Positions 8,785-20,577 of a stretch of DNA of 64,000 nucleotides are shown here, one piece after another. The notes under the pieces were generated by a model. The model did no database searches. It was not told where the DNA came from and worked only from the letters and a program-made list of their open reading frames with translations. This DNA comes from Macrocybe gigantea (Eukaryota; Basidiomycota; Agaricomycetes; Agaricales; Callistosporiaceae): contig SJRY01000275.1 of the NCBI GenBank assembly GCA_011319805.1, positions 372,001 to 436,000 on the forward strand. The letters run 5' to 3'. A program made the position numbers and the translations under genes. Position 1 is the first letter of the stretch; each line of letters starts with the position of its first letter.

Positions 8785-11700
8785 TCAGTTCAACTCCTGT
8801 TTGACCAACTTCTTTCCTCTCAGTTCCTGCCATCCTGGGGCCTTCACAATCTTAATATTCGCTGATTTGCTCGAGGAGAACACTCCTCTTTTGTTTAACT
8901 CTAGTTTTGACAGTTTGGCACCTTGCCGGTCTGTCAAGCATGGAATCGAGAATAAAGGGCTGCGAACGACAACGAAAGTCAAATATTTACCTAGAGCCCA
9001 CAGGGAAATCAACATCTCATTTTTGCCGTGGTGATTGAGGATGCCTTCCGGGACAGGGTAGCTCGTTTGAGGACCGAGAGTCGACGCAAATCTGCAGTCT
9101 GGAACATGAGGGGAAATACGCTACACAAGACGACAGTCTCGCACTCGCCTTCCGAATTGCCAACCGTTGACATAGATCAACACTCTGTGCGAGTTGGCGC
9201 TGTCCAATGCGAGATCGAACGCCAATGGAACATCCGACCCGTGCGGTAAATCCAGATCGAATGTAGTACGATAGACCGTGACACCAGCCTTCGATGTTCC
9301 CTCGAACGGTGTGCAAGACTTCCACAAAGACGCGTCGTATCCAGGCAGGTGTGCGCCTGATTAGGACCTTAGGGTTCAATAACACAAAGTGACTTCAAAC
9401 ATATTCGCTTGCCTACGCGTTCGAACCACCAACCACCTTCGTTGTAGGGCCCTCGACTTTGTCTGGAGCATTCTCACCGCCGACGTCTATGAAGTGCATC
9501 AGCTGCGTGTGATCCGCTGAAGCCTACCATGACTCACTTCCAGCTACTCTCCATTCCGTAAAGTCGCTTCCATCACTACTCAACAGCTTGTAGCCCCGGA
9601 TACCCCTCGGTGTTTTATATTCGTCATCTATATCATCTGAAGTAAAATTCGCAGCTAGTTCAAAGTGAGAAGTAAATGCTCCAACTGACAGTCTTGGTTC
9701 ATTCCAGTGGAGTCATGAATGACAGTAATAACTATGGAATGTCAGATTCAATAACAGTAAGATAATACTTTAATTTACGGACCATTATCCCCGCAGTAAG
9801 CTGGTCTTGAGTAAAATTGAACACTAGAGAAAGAATGTCGACGCCATCTTGACTGTGAGAGCTTCCTTGACCAGAGCCGAGGAAGTGCGAGTTGATAAAT
9901 GCGGAATAGCCGAACGAAAAGCCACTTCGAAGCAAGCATTAGTAATGAGGCAAAAATTTGGTTGCGGGACATGATGTACCCTTGAATGGAAAGTTGCACT
10001 CCTGTCGCATTCCTGCCCTTGAAGTGCCCCCGCCATACCCATTGTCCTCAAAAAAATGTCAGGCCTAGTCACCAAATGGAGTTGCGGTCAACGCACCGGA
10101 ATGCAGACCGTATCTTTTCAAATTATACATTCAACTCCACTTTGGGGACATATAACCAAAAGACTCACTCGCTCGAGTACAGCACGTACTATATACTCGG
10201 TTAGCGATCATGTCAGAACGAGCTTCTAGATAACATTACCTTCCCTCCAGTAGGCTTTTGAGGCCTGTCGGTCGACGTCTTGTTGGCAAGAATCCAGGTG
10301 CTATCGTCATAGACAGGCTGCAGCTCGGGCAAAGAATCGGCGCATTTCCAATAACCTTTTCCAAAGACGGGAAGCGGATGCTATGAGATTGCTAGGAAAC
10401 GCAACAATGCCTCTCAAACTCCCGACAGCGCTCTTCGCAACTTTGACCGGCACATCGTTCCAAGTGACAGATGTGACACTGGACGGCCCGAAGACGTCGA
10501 TAGTGGTGGTACTGTTCAGGTCTCCCGTGAGCTGGAGTGTGTTTCCTCGGATCGTGGCAGTTCGAACGAGGTAAGGTCCTTGTACGAGGACAGACGGCGC
10601 AATCGGCGAGGCATCGTAGTGGGCGTGCCCGAACCCTGAGGTTGAGATACGCGGAGCCCAAAACCCAGTGGCGGTCTTCTTATCAGCAACCAAGATGCGC
10701 TTGTCGTAGCCTATGCTGACCACGGACAGGCCCGAAGGTGAACCAGAGATTGTCACCGTCTAACGAGCAGTTCATGAGCTTCTCAGGATGAAATCAATAT
10801 TCTGGAATGCGAACCTTCGCCCCCGCTACGGCCTTGATAGCAGTCGAGCCTTGCACGGATACTTTCGCAGGAGATTTGATTTCGACCGCGATTTCAAGGC
10901 TCTGCCCTTCAAGCGAATAAGCCAGAAGCGTGTCAACCTATGTAAGGCGATCAGGACAAAACATCGTGATCAGCTGAGAAGTCTACTTCATCGAAAGTGG
11001 CCCAAGTCATGACCTGAGCGGGGCAAAGAATGAGATAGAGTATCATGTATGCATCGTCATAAATAATCGTCACCTCAGCCGTCGAATACTCCAACTTTGA
11101 GTTCCCGAATGGATAATTCGTGACGATGATCTTGGATTCTCGCCCTGCCAGTGTCAACGAACCCGCCTTCGGTATCAAAATCTCGCCCTCCAGCGTCGTG
11201 TTAACGCGGAGCGTAAAGTCAGTGTTTGTCGTCTTCGTGTTGGTGAGCTGCCGGACGAAGTAAAAATTGGCACCCGATGAGGGGGAGTTCAAGTGCGTTG
11301 CGTAGATGTCTGGGGAGGCGCTATATGCAGTCCCTTGCCCGACAGTCCCGTTGCCTATGCGTCCGACGAGAAGATAGTCGGGAGATGCGTGCAGGAAGTG
11401 CGACTGAAGTTTGATTTCGTTGATCTTCGGGGTGAGAATCCTGTCTTCGCTAATAGCCTGAGTGTGTCATTGAACGGCCGCCCAAAGGATGATCTAACTG
11501 AACATACAGCGCCGTAACTATGCAAGTCCAAAGGTCAGGACAAACGCGAAAACACTGCCAACAAGACTTACTCGTAGCTAGAGTAGATTGTGTGTGTGTG
11601 AAGATTTCCCCAATTTGTTCCACCTAGAAGTTGTTAGAATGTGGGCCAGGATCTGCTGTCCTGAAAGGAATGTAACAAACCGTAAGTCATGTAAAGGTTT

Positions 11701-13724
11701 TGAAGACTTGCTCCTGATGCGTAGTTGTTCTGAGACAAAAGTTATGGAAATACTGACATCAGTGCGACATTTGCTCAACGTACCTTATAATACACCTATG
11801 TAGTCCTTGGAATCAACTCTCCTTCATATAAGTGATGGTAAACCCTTGAACGCACATTTGCGAATTGCTCGTTGATCAGCCTGTAACAGTCCGAATATCC
11901 AGGACCCGACCAATATGAAAACGCTCCTCCTGTAGAGGAGGATCTCAATTAGTTCGATTCCCAGCACCACAAGCAGACGAAGTGAACTGACCTTGCCACT
12001 CAAAAAGCGCCAATGGTTCAGCGGGGTTCCATGTTTGATGACTAGTATCGAATTCTTTTATTATTATTATTATTATTATTTCAGGAAGGGTCTCAGACGT
12101 TTTCCTTCGTTCTTCATAGCAGATGTGGAAAATACGTACGCGTTGAGAGTTCGGACCATCTGGAAGGGTTGTCGCAATCAAACCCAAGCGGATAGCTAAC
12201 ATGACAGATGAAGAAATGCCTGGAGAGGGGATACAAACCAGATGACTTACCCGTCCCAGCCATAACTTCAAGCATACAGCCAGTCGAATCAGCATAACCA
12301 AACTTTGAGAAGAAGGGAACAAGAACGGACAGATCGACTTTTCCAAGCCCCTTGAGCGCGTACTGTCCGCTCGGATTCTTGTCGTTATGGATCGTTGGCA
12401 CCTTTGTAATCCCTCCCTCACGCAGGGTGTCGATGATATCCTGCATGTGCTCGTCGAGGCCGGGAATGTGCTGCTGCGCTGTCGTCCCGTACTCGTTCTC
12501 ACTCTGGACAGCTTGGTCCAGTATGAAGGCAGGGAACAATCTCAATATGTGGATAGGCCTTACCAATGACGGGTCCATCGGGGTACTGAGGTACGCAAGG
12601 TAGCCATTAGTGCGACCTTTGTAAGGTTTTGAGCGCATATACCTGATAAGGGGCAGTCTCTTTCGCGAACCCTGAGATGCTGCATTCCGTTTCAATCATG
12701 CCATTCATGAAAATGTGGCTGCGTAACTCACTATGAATACCAAGCGTCACGATAGTCCGAAGCATTAGTCCTCGCGAGTCCTTTAATATTCGTAGCCCAA
12801 CCGGGAATGCCGCCTAGGTATATAAAAGATCGATATAGTTGATACGACGGACATAGGCCTTAAAAGTCGCACCTCCGGCAGTCTCTGCATTTATATATGG
12901 CCTGAAGATACGTTGCATACAGTACCGTCAGGAGCTAGCTATACATTGCAAGCCAAATCTTCCATAAAACTTACCCAGGACGAACCACAACCAAGATTCC
13001 GACTTCGCGGGCGACTTGATAGAACTTTGCCAAATCATTGTGCTCCGTGAAGCGAATCTCTTTTGAGTTTGGGGCGGAAAGACCCCAATGCCCTGGCGCA
13101 AGTTCGAAATGAATAGATGAGATTTCTCAGAAATGTCCTGGGCAAGTTCAGTCGCTACAGTAAACGGATACTCCATTGAATCCGGCGGCCTGGAACGACG
13201 CGTGAGCCGGGCCGTGAGAATTAGAGTGATCGTCACCTTGAACCTGTGAAACTGCGTAAACTCGGGGCACAACTTTTCAGAAGGTCAGCTCACTTTTGCA
13301 AAACATCCCTCCACAGCTCCGGGTTCGGCAAGCGGAACGGATGGAACTCGCCTGAGAAGAACATGATGCGCTGTTGCACAAAATGAATAAGACATTCTCC
13401 CTGTGTCAGCGAGACCGAAGATAGTACAAACCTTGCCATCGAGCAACAAGGAATGCTGATCGAGCGTGACCGCAGCATTTGAGTGGCCGTTATAGAATCC
13501 CGCTATCCCGCGTCCCGTCAGAAATTGACGAAAAGATGCATGACAATTAACGACTCACGAGAACCATCCGGTAAAACATACTTGGAGCTCTGATCTGTCG
13601 TCGATTGACGAGCAGCAAATTTCAGAGTAGACGGCGACGCGTACGCGCCGGAGACAACACCGGGACAATTGAGCGAAAAAAGCGGGATTTGGAAAAGCAG
13701 AAGAAGGCTCTTTTTCATGATCAT
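8785..13724 (-). CDS. Secreted GH35 beta-galactosidase
   Basis: A large multi-exon gene whose fragments match fungal GH35 beta-galactosidases in order. There is a signal peptide ([18 protein letters not shown]), then the N-terminal [18 protein letters not shown]. The acid/base motif QSENEY lies near 12480. The nucleophile region FEWQGGAFSYW spans an intron (12010-11930), followed by [18 protein letters not shown]. Galactose-binding C-terminal domains include [34 protein letters not shown] and [12 protein letters not shown]. The end is [18 protein letters not shown], then [16 protein letters not shown] to the stop at 8785. GH35 enzymes release terminal beta-galactose from plant polysaccharides outside the cell. 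The nucleophile motif has Trp where EFQGG is usual. I did not place every splice site between 11.3 and 13.3 kb. Confidence 0.88.
12055..12082. repeat. (ATT)n microsatellite inside a GH35 intron
   Basis: About nine ATT units lie between the exons encoding the [10 protein letters not shown] and HQTWNPAEP segments. Read through, they give a false poly-isoleucine stretch. The flanking GTACGT and ATACTAG splice signals place the repeat in an intron. Confidence 0.8.
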
Positions 13725-16015
13725 CACGCGTGCAGAATAGAAGAACTGAGGACGGGTCTCGCTGCGTTTCTCCCAAGAACCGCACGACTTACGCGGCTTC
13801 TCTCTTTTATTTCGCACTTTTTTCACATGAGGCTCTTATATGCGCGCAGGCGGATTTGGAGCGGTGATTCTTTCACCTTTGCTTCACCTGGAGAGCATGA
13901 TGCAAGGCGATTGTAAAGGTCATGAGGTGCGCTGATGCGAGCTACGCGAGTTCTTGAGTTCTGTGCGACCGGTCCGCCCGCGATTTGAGGTCGCTGAAAC
14001 GATGTGTCTGTGGTGGCTGAGAAAAATGCTGGGGCACAAGAATATGCTCGAAAAGTTGCATCTGAATGATTGGTGCAGAAGAACAACGTAGTGAAATAGT
14101 TTTCTTGCAGCCGTAAAACGATCTGCGCTTGTTGAACAACTCCGACTAGACTACGCAGATGCCGGGTCACCGGGCCGGCCATGGTGACGAACTAATGTTC
14201 AGCTCAGTATAAAAGTCAATTGCTTCTTCACATGATCTTTACCTAATAGACCCACTTACTGTGAGCAACCCTTGGGTCAGAAATGTTGAATCTAGAGTGG
14301 ATACGTTAGCTTGGCGAACGTCACGTCCTCACCGTTAGATCAGCATGCCGGACGATAGCCCCGAAGGTACAGTACTCAAGGCCTGCCTAAGACACGAACA
14401 AGTGAACTTATGGCGTCGTTCCATTGGTACCACATTGTATATGTAAGAGCGTCGACCTGGAGAACCCTATCCGCGTATGCATCCAATGAAAGACCTTCCT
14501 CACAACGAAGGAGTACATACACTCAAAGTCTCGTGCCATAGTTTCGCATCTTCAGAGGAACTGAATAACCTGCAAAGCACATGATAAGTTGATCGATATT
14601 GTTTGCACCTACGCAGCATCGATGGTCTTTGCTTTAGACCCTCTCGCCAACTAGCTTAGCAGGCAGGAGGGACTTTTGATTTTACTATGCGCTGCAAAGC
14701 AGTTCAATAGAGCTTAGACTATCCAAGCCTAAAACAAAAACGTAGCAAAAGCAAAGGAAGCATTTTCATATTCCCATTTGCTAGTGCAATATGGCGAGCC
14801 TGCCGGAACGGACAAGCAGGTGCTGTGGATGGCGATCGGGAGGCGACAAACGCGTTCAAGTGTTCAACAGATGTGCGCGCCACGCCAATGAAAGTCCTTT
14901 TGTGAGTTTGGCTTTCCATACCACTGAGAAAGTTTGCAAATCAGGAGAGATGGCTTAGGCCGGGGCCCTACATCACGGCAAATGACGTTCGGATGTCTAC
15001 TCCTTGATGGTATGCCAGATAGCTGGGCCGGAGCGGGAAAACAGCCAGAGGACGTGACCCCATGCATTCTGCAAGTTCGTTGCAGCTAGCGTCTGCCATA
15101 TGAAACTGAACGGCAGAGTATCCGAGAGTCTGGTCTGGTCTCCATTTGCAGAATGGACGTGCTTGTCGAATTGTTAGCCAAAAAGACTGATCCGTGATCA
15201 CAAGAGAAGTAGTGCCGACGAAGGTCTTCGTCCAGTTCATCCTTAATTTAAGCCTGGGAGCCCAAAGGCTATGTCATCGAGGCTCGAGGCTTGATGCCGA
15301 AATCAACATGCGCTTCTCGAAGCATCATCCAGCCCCGTGAACCATCGGTCAGTGATGCACAGCAGCCAATGCCGAAGAAGAGATCCGACCACAGTTCAAC
15401 ACATGCGCCCGCTCATTGGTGCTTTGACACGAAGCCCCGATGAAGCTCTCGAAATATCTGAGAACGAGGCCAGACTTTGCATCTCACCATGACCGAACCA
15501 GAACACGAAGATGTATCAAAAAATATGAGAATGCGAATAGCAATCCAGAATGAAGTCGATCATCACCTGGAGCAATGGAAGAACGAGGCATCCGAGCGGC
15601 AAACCGTGCCCAACGCGGGAACATGACACAGCAAAAAGCAAAGATGGCAGCGCCCTGTTATTCCTTTTGCGCAGATGAAACGAGCTAGGTAGGCTGAACG
15701 TACGGCGTTGTGGGGCAGCCGGGGACAGTAAGCTAAGAGCGCGGAGGAAATGCCAGCCAGCCGACTACAGATTTTCAAGCATTTGTTATGTGAGAGTTCC
15801 GTGCTAGTGAAGAAAGTTTGACATTCAGGAGAGGTGATTCACAGTGGAAGAGCCAATCGCGTTTCTGCGTACGCCGCCTTACATAAGGACCTTTTCTCGG
15901 ACAGACCCGAACATGGCTTTGCTCCAAAGCCGTGAGCATCTCTGCAACACGTTTCGGTCTATTCTTGCCTAATTTGCCTTTGCCGTCCTTTTTTTTTTTG
16001 GTTTCTGTCTTCAAG
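13725..16015. other. Intergenic region of about 2.3 kb
   Basis: A TATA-like element for the GH35 gene (TATAAGAG on the minus strand, 13840-13833) lies 110 bases before its ATG. No other gene could be supported. Minus-strand open frames near 14.7-15.8 kb have neither domains nor splice structure. Two stretches (about 14925 and 15815) share a GAAAGTTTG..TCAGGAGAG string, which hints at an old duplication. Confidence 0.45.
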
Positions 16016-16023
16016 TATATAAG
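16016..16023 (+). promoter_or_regulatory. TATA box of secreted-protein copy 1
   Basis: TATATAAG lies 109 bases upstream of the ATG at 16125. The same family has TATAAAA-type boxes before copy 2 (18125-18131) and before copy 3 (19520-19526). Confidence 0.6.
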
Positions 16024-16124
16024 GACGCCTTGATGGCCTCAGTCTCTTCCTCAAGCGGTCTTCAAGTGCCGATCGTCGACTGAGCACCACTGATCAACTA
16101 CCATCCTAATCGCCGTAATCCACT

Positions 16125-16677
16125 ATGAAGCTCTTTGGCATCTTCGCGTTCACCTCCCTTCTCGCTACCACCGCGTTTGCGCAACGCGCCTTCATCGGTT
16201 ACCCTCCTGATGGTACATCCGTGCAGGCAGGGTCCCCCCTGACTGTCGAAATTGACCGACCAGTACGACTATTTTTGGGCACCGACTTTCAGAGCACGCG
16301 CTAACTCTAATCTTCAGAACTCGCTTTCCAGCTCGCAGGAAGTCGCCGTCGTGATCGCGATCCAGAGCTGTGCGGCCTCGCCCTGCAGGCCCCCGACGGA
16401 CATCATGGGCACCGTGCTCTACAATGGCGGGTACAATCCGCAGTACCAGCCTAGCGCGCCGAGGTGGAAGCCACCCCATCAGAACTTCACCGTCACCATC
16501 CCCGCGACGACGCCGAAGGGCAAGGCGCAGCTGGACGTGGCGCATGTGTCACTGATAGGCGTAAGTTGTTGCTGCTGCGAAGATTGCTGTGCCTTTGAGC
16601 ACTGATCATGTTGCTTGCATTAGGCTGGCTTGGCACCATTCCTTGAGACCATGAATGTTACTCTGAATATCAACTAA
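16125..16677 (+). CDS. Small secreted beta-rich protein, tandem copy 1 (intact)
   Basis: Three exons: a signal peptide (MKLFGIFAFTSLLATTAFAQ) plus AFIGYPPDGTSVQAGSPLTV; a central exon with VAVVIAIQSC, two cysteines, GTVLYNGGYNP and QNFTVTIP; and a short last exon starting AGLAPFLETMNVTL. Introns begin after IDRP and after VSLIG, both in phase 0. The mature protein is about 125 residues with alternating hydrophobic strands, suggesting an Ig-like or similar beta-sandwich. I place it in a family of small secreted proteins of mushroom-forming fungi without known function. It is the best-preserved member of the array that runs to 20577. Possible roles at the cell surface or in interaction are only inference from secretion. 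Confidence 0.8.
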
Positions 16678-17519
16678 TATCTGCATGATGCTCTTGGACA
16701 ATCTGACATCTTTAGCTACCATGTATGACACTGGACGGAACCTTTCCCATGCATTCGACTCTTGAGTGTATATGACGTCATTACTTTACTTGTATAATTG
16801 TATACAGAAAACGCAAGTGTTGCTAATAGCAAATTATCTTGGCTTCAAGCTCAGATAGGCCGATTCAGAGCTTCTTCTAACAGTCTTGCTGAACGGTGGC
16901 ACCATCCGCCGAGAGCACGCGGATGTCTTCGAGGTCTTTCAAGATCTGATCCATATACTTCGTTGCACCAGAGAGATAGGCCACCTTGGCGCACGTCGCG
17001 TGCAGCGCCAGGTACTTTGGAGAAGTCTTTCCAGGTCGCCGTCATAGATACACCACGTAAGAAAAAAAGAAATGACACGAATCACGAACGGTTACACTGA
17101 ACCAGACTCGAAGCGTGGGGTGATTCAACAGACGATATACATTGGCATCACTTGACTTATCGGAGTAGGCTTTTATAGCCAAACTTTGTTAAGTTGTCCC
17201 AGTCTGTAGAACCATCAGATGAACGGCCGGCAAGAAAGCGCCAGGTGACGGATGTGCCTTGCATGATAGGATCTCCCAGTGGACGTTGAACTTCCAAGTT
17301 TCGGGGCATGGTGCAGAAGAGAACTAAAGAATTCGCCGGCACAGCGGCTTATATTCAGGATCCTTGGCCTCTTCGCATCCACATTGATCTCCAGCTCCAG
17401 CTCAAGGCGGCGGTCAAGGCGCTTTTGAGGTTTGATGAGATGCATGTGTAGGGACAGGTCTCGTCTAGCAGCACGCCTTATGTCAGCGCATTTTCTGGGA
17501 TAAACATCTCCAGGCTTGA

Positions 17520-17640
17520 GCATGCTCTGTTCACCTTCACACTTTTCTCCATCACTGTCCTCACACCGACGCCGGAGGACAAGAACGCGGTCGCACATGT
17601 GTCACTCATCGGTGCAAGTCATTGAAGTCACGAATGTTCT
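17520..17640 (+). pseudogene. Relic of the small secreted-protein family
   Basis: A fragment reading FTFTLFSITVLTPTPEDKNA then VAHVSLIG followed by a GT matches the end of the central exon of copy 1 (QNFTVTIPATTPKGKAQ, VAHVSLIG). No start, signal peptide or last exon was found around it. It marks an additional dead copy between copies 1 and 2. Confidence 0.45.
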
Positions 17641-18204
17641 CGACCTTTTGAGCGCCGTTCGAAGGTCCTTTTGTTGCTTTCTGGCTCGAGACCTGGAATG
17701 GTGCTTGAACTTACATTCGTCTCATGGATGCGACCCGTCATACTCTTGCTCTAGGATGACATTCCCCTACCCCCGCCGTTTCATATTGAGCATAGTCATG
17801 TTCACAAAGTATGGGCGCTGACCTAAAAATAGACAACGCTCAACGGTCACGAGAGGCCGTTTTGACGGCATTTCTCTCCATTCCGGGCCCTTTTATTCAT
17901 GCCCGTCCATCTCGTCAACTTTGACGTCTCCAAATATGTTTGTGTCTGCGAAATTTTCGGACCCCATGTGTTGAGCAGGCTGCCTATCATGGTTTGATTT
18001 CTCTATAACGTCAGTCTTGCATTATGCCTTACGTGCGATATTGCTTTGTGCAGATGATTCTGGGGACGTTCCGAGAGCCCCTTAATGGAATTCCTACCAA
18101 GACCCTCCCGCGGACCTCAAGATGTATAAAAATGCCCCGCCTTCCGACTCGAGGCTGGGTTTTCTCCCTGAATCAGACCCCGCCTTTCGCTTCCTCAAAT
18201 CGCA

Positions 18205-18751
18205 ATGAAGCTCCTTCATACGTTGTTCTCTTTCTTTCTGTTTTTCGCGTTCGTGAATGCCCAGGCGAGCTTTATCCGGCTCCCGAGGAACACACGGTTG
18301 AGCGCAGAGGCAGGAACTTTATCGTCCAGATCGTCCGCCCCGTATGTCATAGGCACTTCGAGCTCTGACATAGTTCGCACTAACGTAAAAACGGCACCTA
18401 TAGAACAGCATTCAAGGTTCTATCGAGGTCGGCATTGTCATCGGGCTGTTCTCCTGCCCTAACCTGAGGACCGCCTGCCCGCCCCCGATCGAGGTCGGGA
18501 CGATCCTCTTCAAGGGCAATTTCAACCCGCTGCATGAGATTCCTGGCCAGCCGTACCAGAACTTCACCGTGACGGTTCCGAGGACGTTCACGCGTGGCAG
18601 GGCAGCTCACCGTCAATAGGTTCCACTTGATCGGGGTGAGTAGCGAGTCTTCTTTCGTGCTCTTTTAGAAGTGGCCAGTTGATTCGATCGCCCTCAGGCT
18701 GGACCTGCGGCCGTGTTGGAAAGCAATGGTTTAATTCTCAGAATCGTCTAG
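18205..18751 (+). pseudogene. Small secreted-protein family, copy 2, frame-disrupted
   Basis: It has the family layout: signal peptide MKLLHTLFSFFLFFAFVNAQ, an exon ending IVQIVRP, a central exon with IEVGIVIGLFSCPN, GTILFKGNFNP and QNFTVTVP, and a last exon AGPAAVLESNGLILRIV ending in TAG. Two frame breaks are visible. One is near 18290, where about four bases seem lost relative to copy 3 at the NGTTV position. The other is near 18600, where one extra G shifts RGRQLTVNRFHLIG out of frame. Two independent lesions favour a true pseudogene, though assembly error cannot be excluded for the second. A TATAAAA lies at 18125-18131. Confidence 0.65.
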
Positions 18752-18815
18752 GCTCAGCGGTCTTGTTCGTTCCAGAGGCGAATATGCAGAAGACATGAGA
18801 GTTGATATTTTTTTT

Positions 18816-19590
18816 GTCGTCCTGTGAATCTATCGTTCGTGAAGCATGGAAATCATTCACGATTTACAATACGGAGAGCATGCTCTTTTCATTCCCCTTG
18901 CTCATCTGATCTGCTTATTTCCAACCGAAAACAAACAGACGGCCTCGCCCAGCTCAGTGCGGTCATCCACACCGTACAGTTTCCATTTTGGGCCATGTCT
19001 TTGGTCCGACATGACGACACCGCTTTTGGTTGTACACAGAGAGCTGCTGAGGCATTTTTTTTTTTCGGGGAAAACGCAGACATCAAACGGTCTAGGGCGG
19101 TCAACGATCTTTATCACTTTGTGCAAAGTATAAATCCGTCGCAAACTCCTCTTATGGAGTTCAAGAAACGAAACTACAGCACAATACAATGAAGCTTTTC
19201 TTTTTTGTCGTCCTGTGAATCTATCGTTCGTGAAGCATGGAAATCATTCACGATTTACAATACGGAGAGCATGCTCTTTTCATTCCCCTTGCTCATCTGA
19301 TCTGCTTATTTCCAACCGAAAACAAACAGACGGCCTCGCCCAGCTCAGTGCGGTCATCCATCACCGTACAGTTTCCATTTTGGGCCATGTCTTTGGTCCG
19401 ACATGACGACACCGCTTTTGGTTGTACACAGAGAGCTGCTGAGGCATTTTTTTTTTCAGGGAAAACGCAGACATCAAACGGTCTAGGGCGGTCAACGATC
19501 TTTATCACTTTGTGCAAAGTATAAAATCCGTCGCAAACGTCCTCTTATGGAGTCAAGAAACGAAACTACAGCACAATACAATGAAGCTTT
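18816..19590 (+). repeat. Direct tandem duplication of a promoter plus start codon (391-base offset)
   Basis: The segment 18816-19199 recurs at 19207-19590 with only a few small differences, mainly one-base indels in homopolymers. Each unit carries the upstream region, a TATA element (19129-19135 and 19520-19526) and ends with the first codons ATGAAGCTTTTC. In the first unit this start runs straight into the second unit and has no gene. In the second it begins copy 3. The near identity indicates a recent duplication. Confidence 0.9.
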
Positions 19591-20013
19591 TCCACGCCAT
19601 ATTCTCTACGCTTTTCTTCTTCGCGTTCGCAAACGCCCAAGCTAGCTATATCGGCTACCCCACAAACGGAACGACCGTCCACAGGGGAGAACAGATCACC
19701 GTCCAAGTTGTCCGCCCGGTGTGCCCGAGTTCATGCCAATCCATGCATGGCGAGATATTAACATTGACGCAAAACAGTTCAGCCTCCAAGGGTCCATAGA
19801 AGTCGGCATCGTCATCGGGCTCTACTCCTGCCCGCCCTACCCGTGCCCAGCTCCGAATCAAGTCGGGTCGATCCTGTACAAGGGCACGTACGACCCAGTA
19901 CTGCACGAGATGCCCGGACGCCCGTACCAGAACTTCTCCGTCACCGTCCCGACCGTGGACTACTTCAGCGGCGAGGCGCAGTTGAACGTCAACAGGTTCC
20001 ATCTGATCGGGGT
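19581..20013 (+). CDS. Small secreted-protein family, copy 3, lacking its own last exon
   Basis: Exon 1 (19581-19718) encodes MKLFHAIFSTLFFFAFANAQ and ASYIGYPTNGTTV, ending VVRP. Exon 2 (19778-20011) encodes FSLQGSIEVGIVIGLYSC, GSILYKGTYDP, QNFSVTVP and VNRFHLIG, ending at a GTGGGT donor. The expected short third exon (AGP.AVLES) does not follow. Instead, 25 bases later, the signal peptide of copy 4 begins. A mature copy 3 protein therefore requires splicing into exons of copy 4. All exon junctions in the family are phase 0, so joining to 20521 (short form) or to 20227 (two-domain form) keeps the frame. The promoter is the second unit of the tandem duplication. Confidence 0.65.
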
Positions 20014-20036
20014 GGGTGGTGTTCTTTTTTCCCCCT

Positions 20037-20577
20037 ATGTTGTGCTGGGCTCTCCTCTTCGCCGGGTTCGCAAATGCCCAGGCGAGCTACATCGGCCAAC
20101 CCGAGAATGGAACGACCGTCTACCGAGGCCAGCCAATGACTATACAGGTCGTGCGACCCGTAAGCACATCTGCGTTCCGTTCTTACCGCTCCTACCACAC
20201 AGCTGATGCCGAGCCTCAAACCACAGAACAGCATCCAAGGCTCCACCGAAGCCGGCATCGTCATCGGGCTCTACGCCTGCCCAGAGACAGATTCTCGGCC
20301 TTGCCCTAGCCCGAACCAGGTCGGCTCGGTCCTCTACAAGGGCACGTTCGACCCGCAGATGCACGAGATGCCCGGCAGACCGTACCAGAACTTCACCGTC
20401 ACCGTGCCCATGGCGGATTATCTTCACGGACGAGCGCAGCTGAGTGTCAACCGCTTTCATTTGATCGGCGTCAGTGGTTTATGCTCCTCTGTAGCGTAAG
20501 GTTACGAACGTTTCTTCTAGGCTGGCCCTTCGGCCGTGTTAGAGAGCAATGCCGTGCTCGTCAATGTCGTAGACTAG
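20037..20577 (+). CDS. Small secreted-protein family, copy 4, abutting copy 3
   Basis: The ATG at 20037 gives a shortened signal peptide (MLCWALLFAGFANAQ) followed by ASYIGQPENGTTVYRGQP and an exon ending VVRP at 20159. The central exon from 20227 begins NSIQGSTEAGIVIGLYAC and includes GSVLYKGTFDP, QNFTVTVP and VNRFHLIG. The last exon (20521-20577) reads AGPSAVLESNAVLVNVVD. It has no room for a promoter of its own, because copy 3's coding sequence ends 25 bases upstream. It therefore probably depends on readthrough from the copy 3 promoter. The junction looks like the scar of an unequal crossover. Confidence 0.65.

Noticed and set aside
8258..9034. Plus-strand open frames of 75 and 157 codons at the 3' end of the GH35 gene
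   Set aside because: No domain, signal peptide or exon partner; the second overlaps the well-supported last exon of GH35 on the other strand.
12050..12110. Poly-isoleucine peptide in the GH35 region
   Set aside because: It comes from an (ATT)n microsatellite inside an intron with clear splice signals.
18846..19524. Paired open frames of about 95 codons in the duplicated promoter segment
   Set aside because: They exist twice only because the promoter is duplicated; small indels between units shift them, so they are not under coding constraint.
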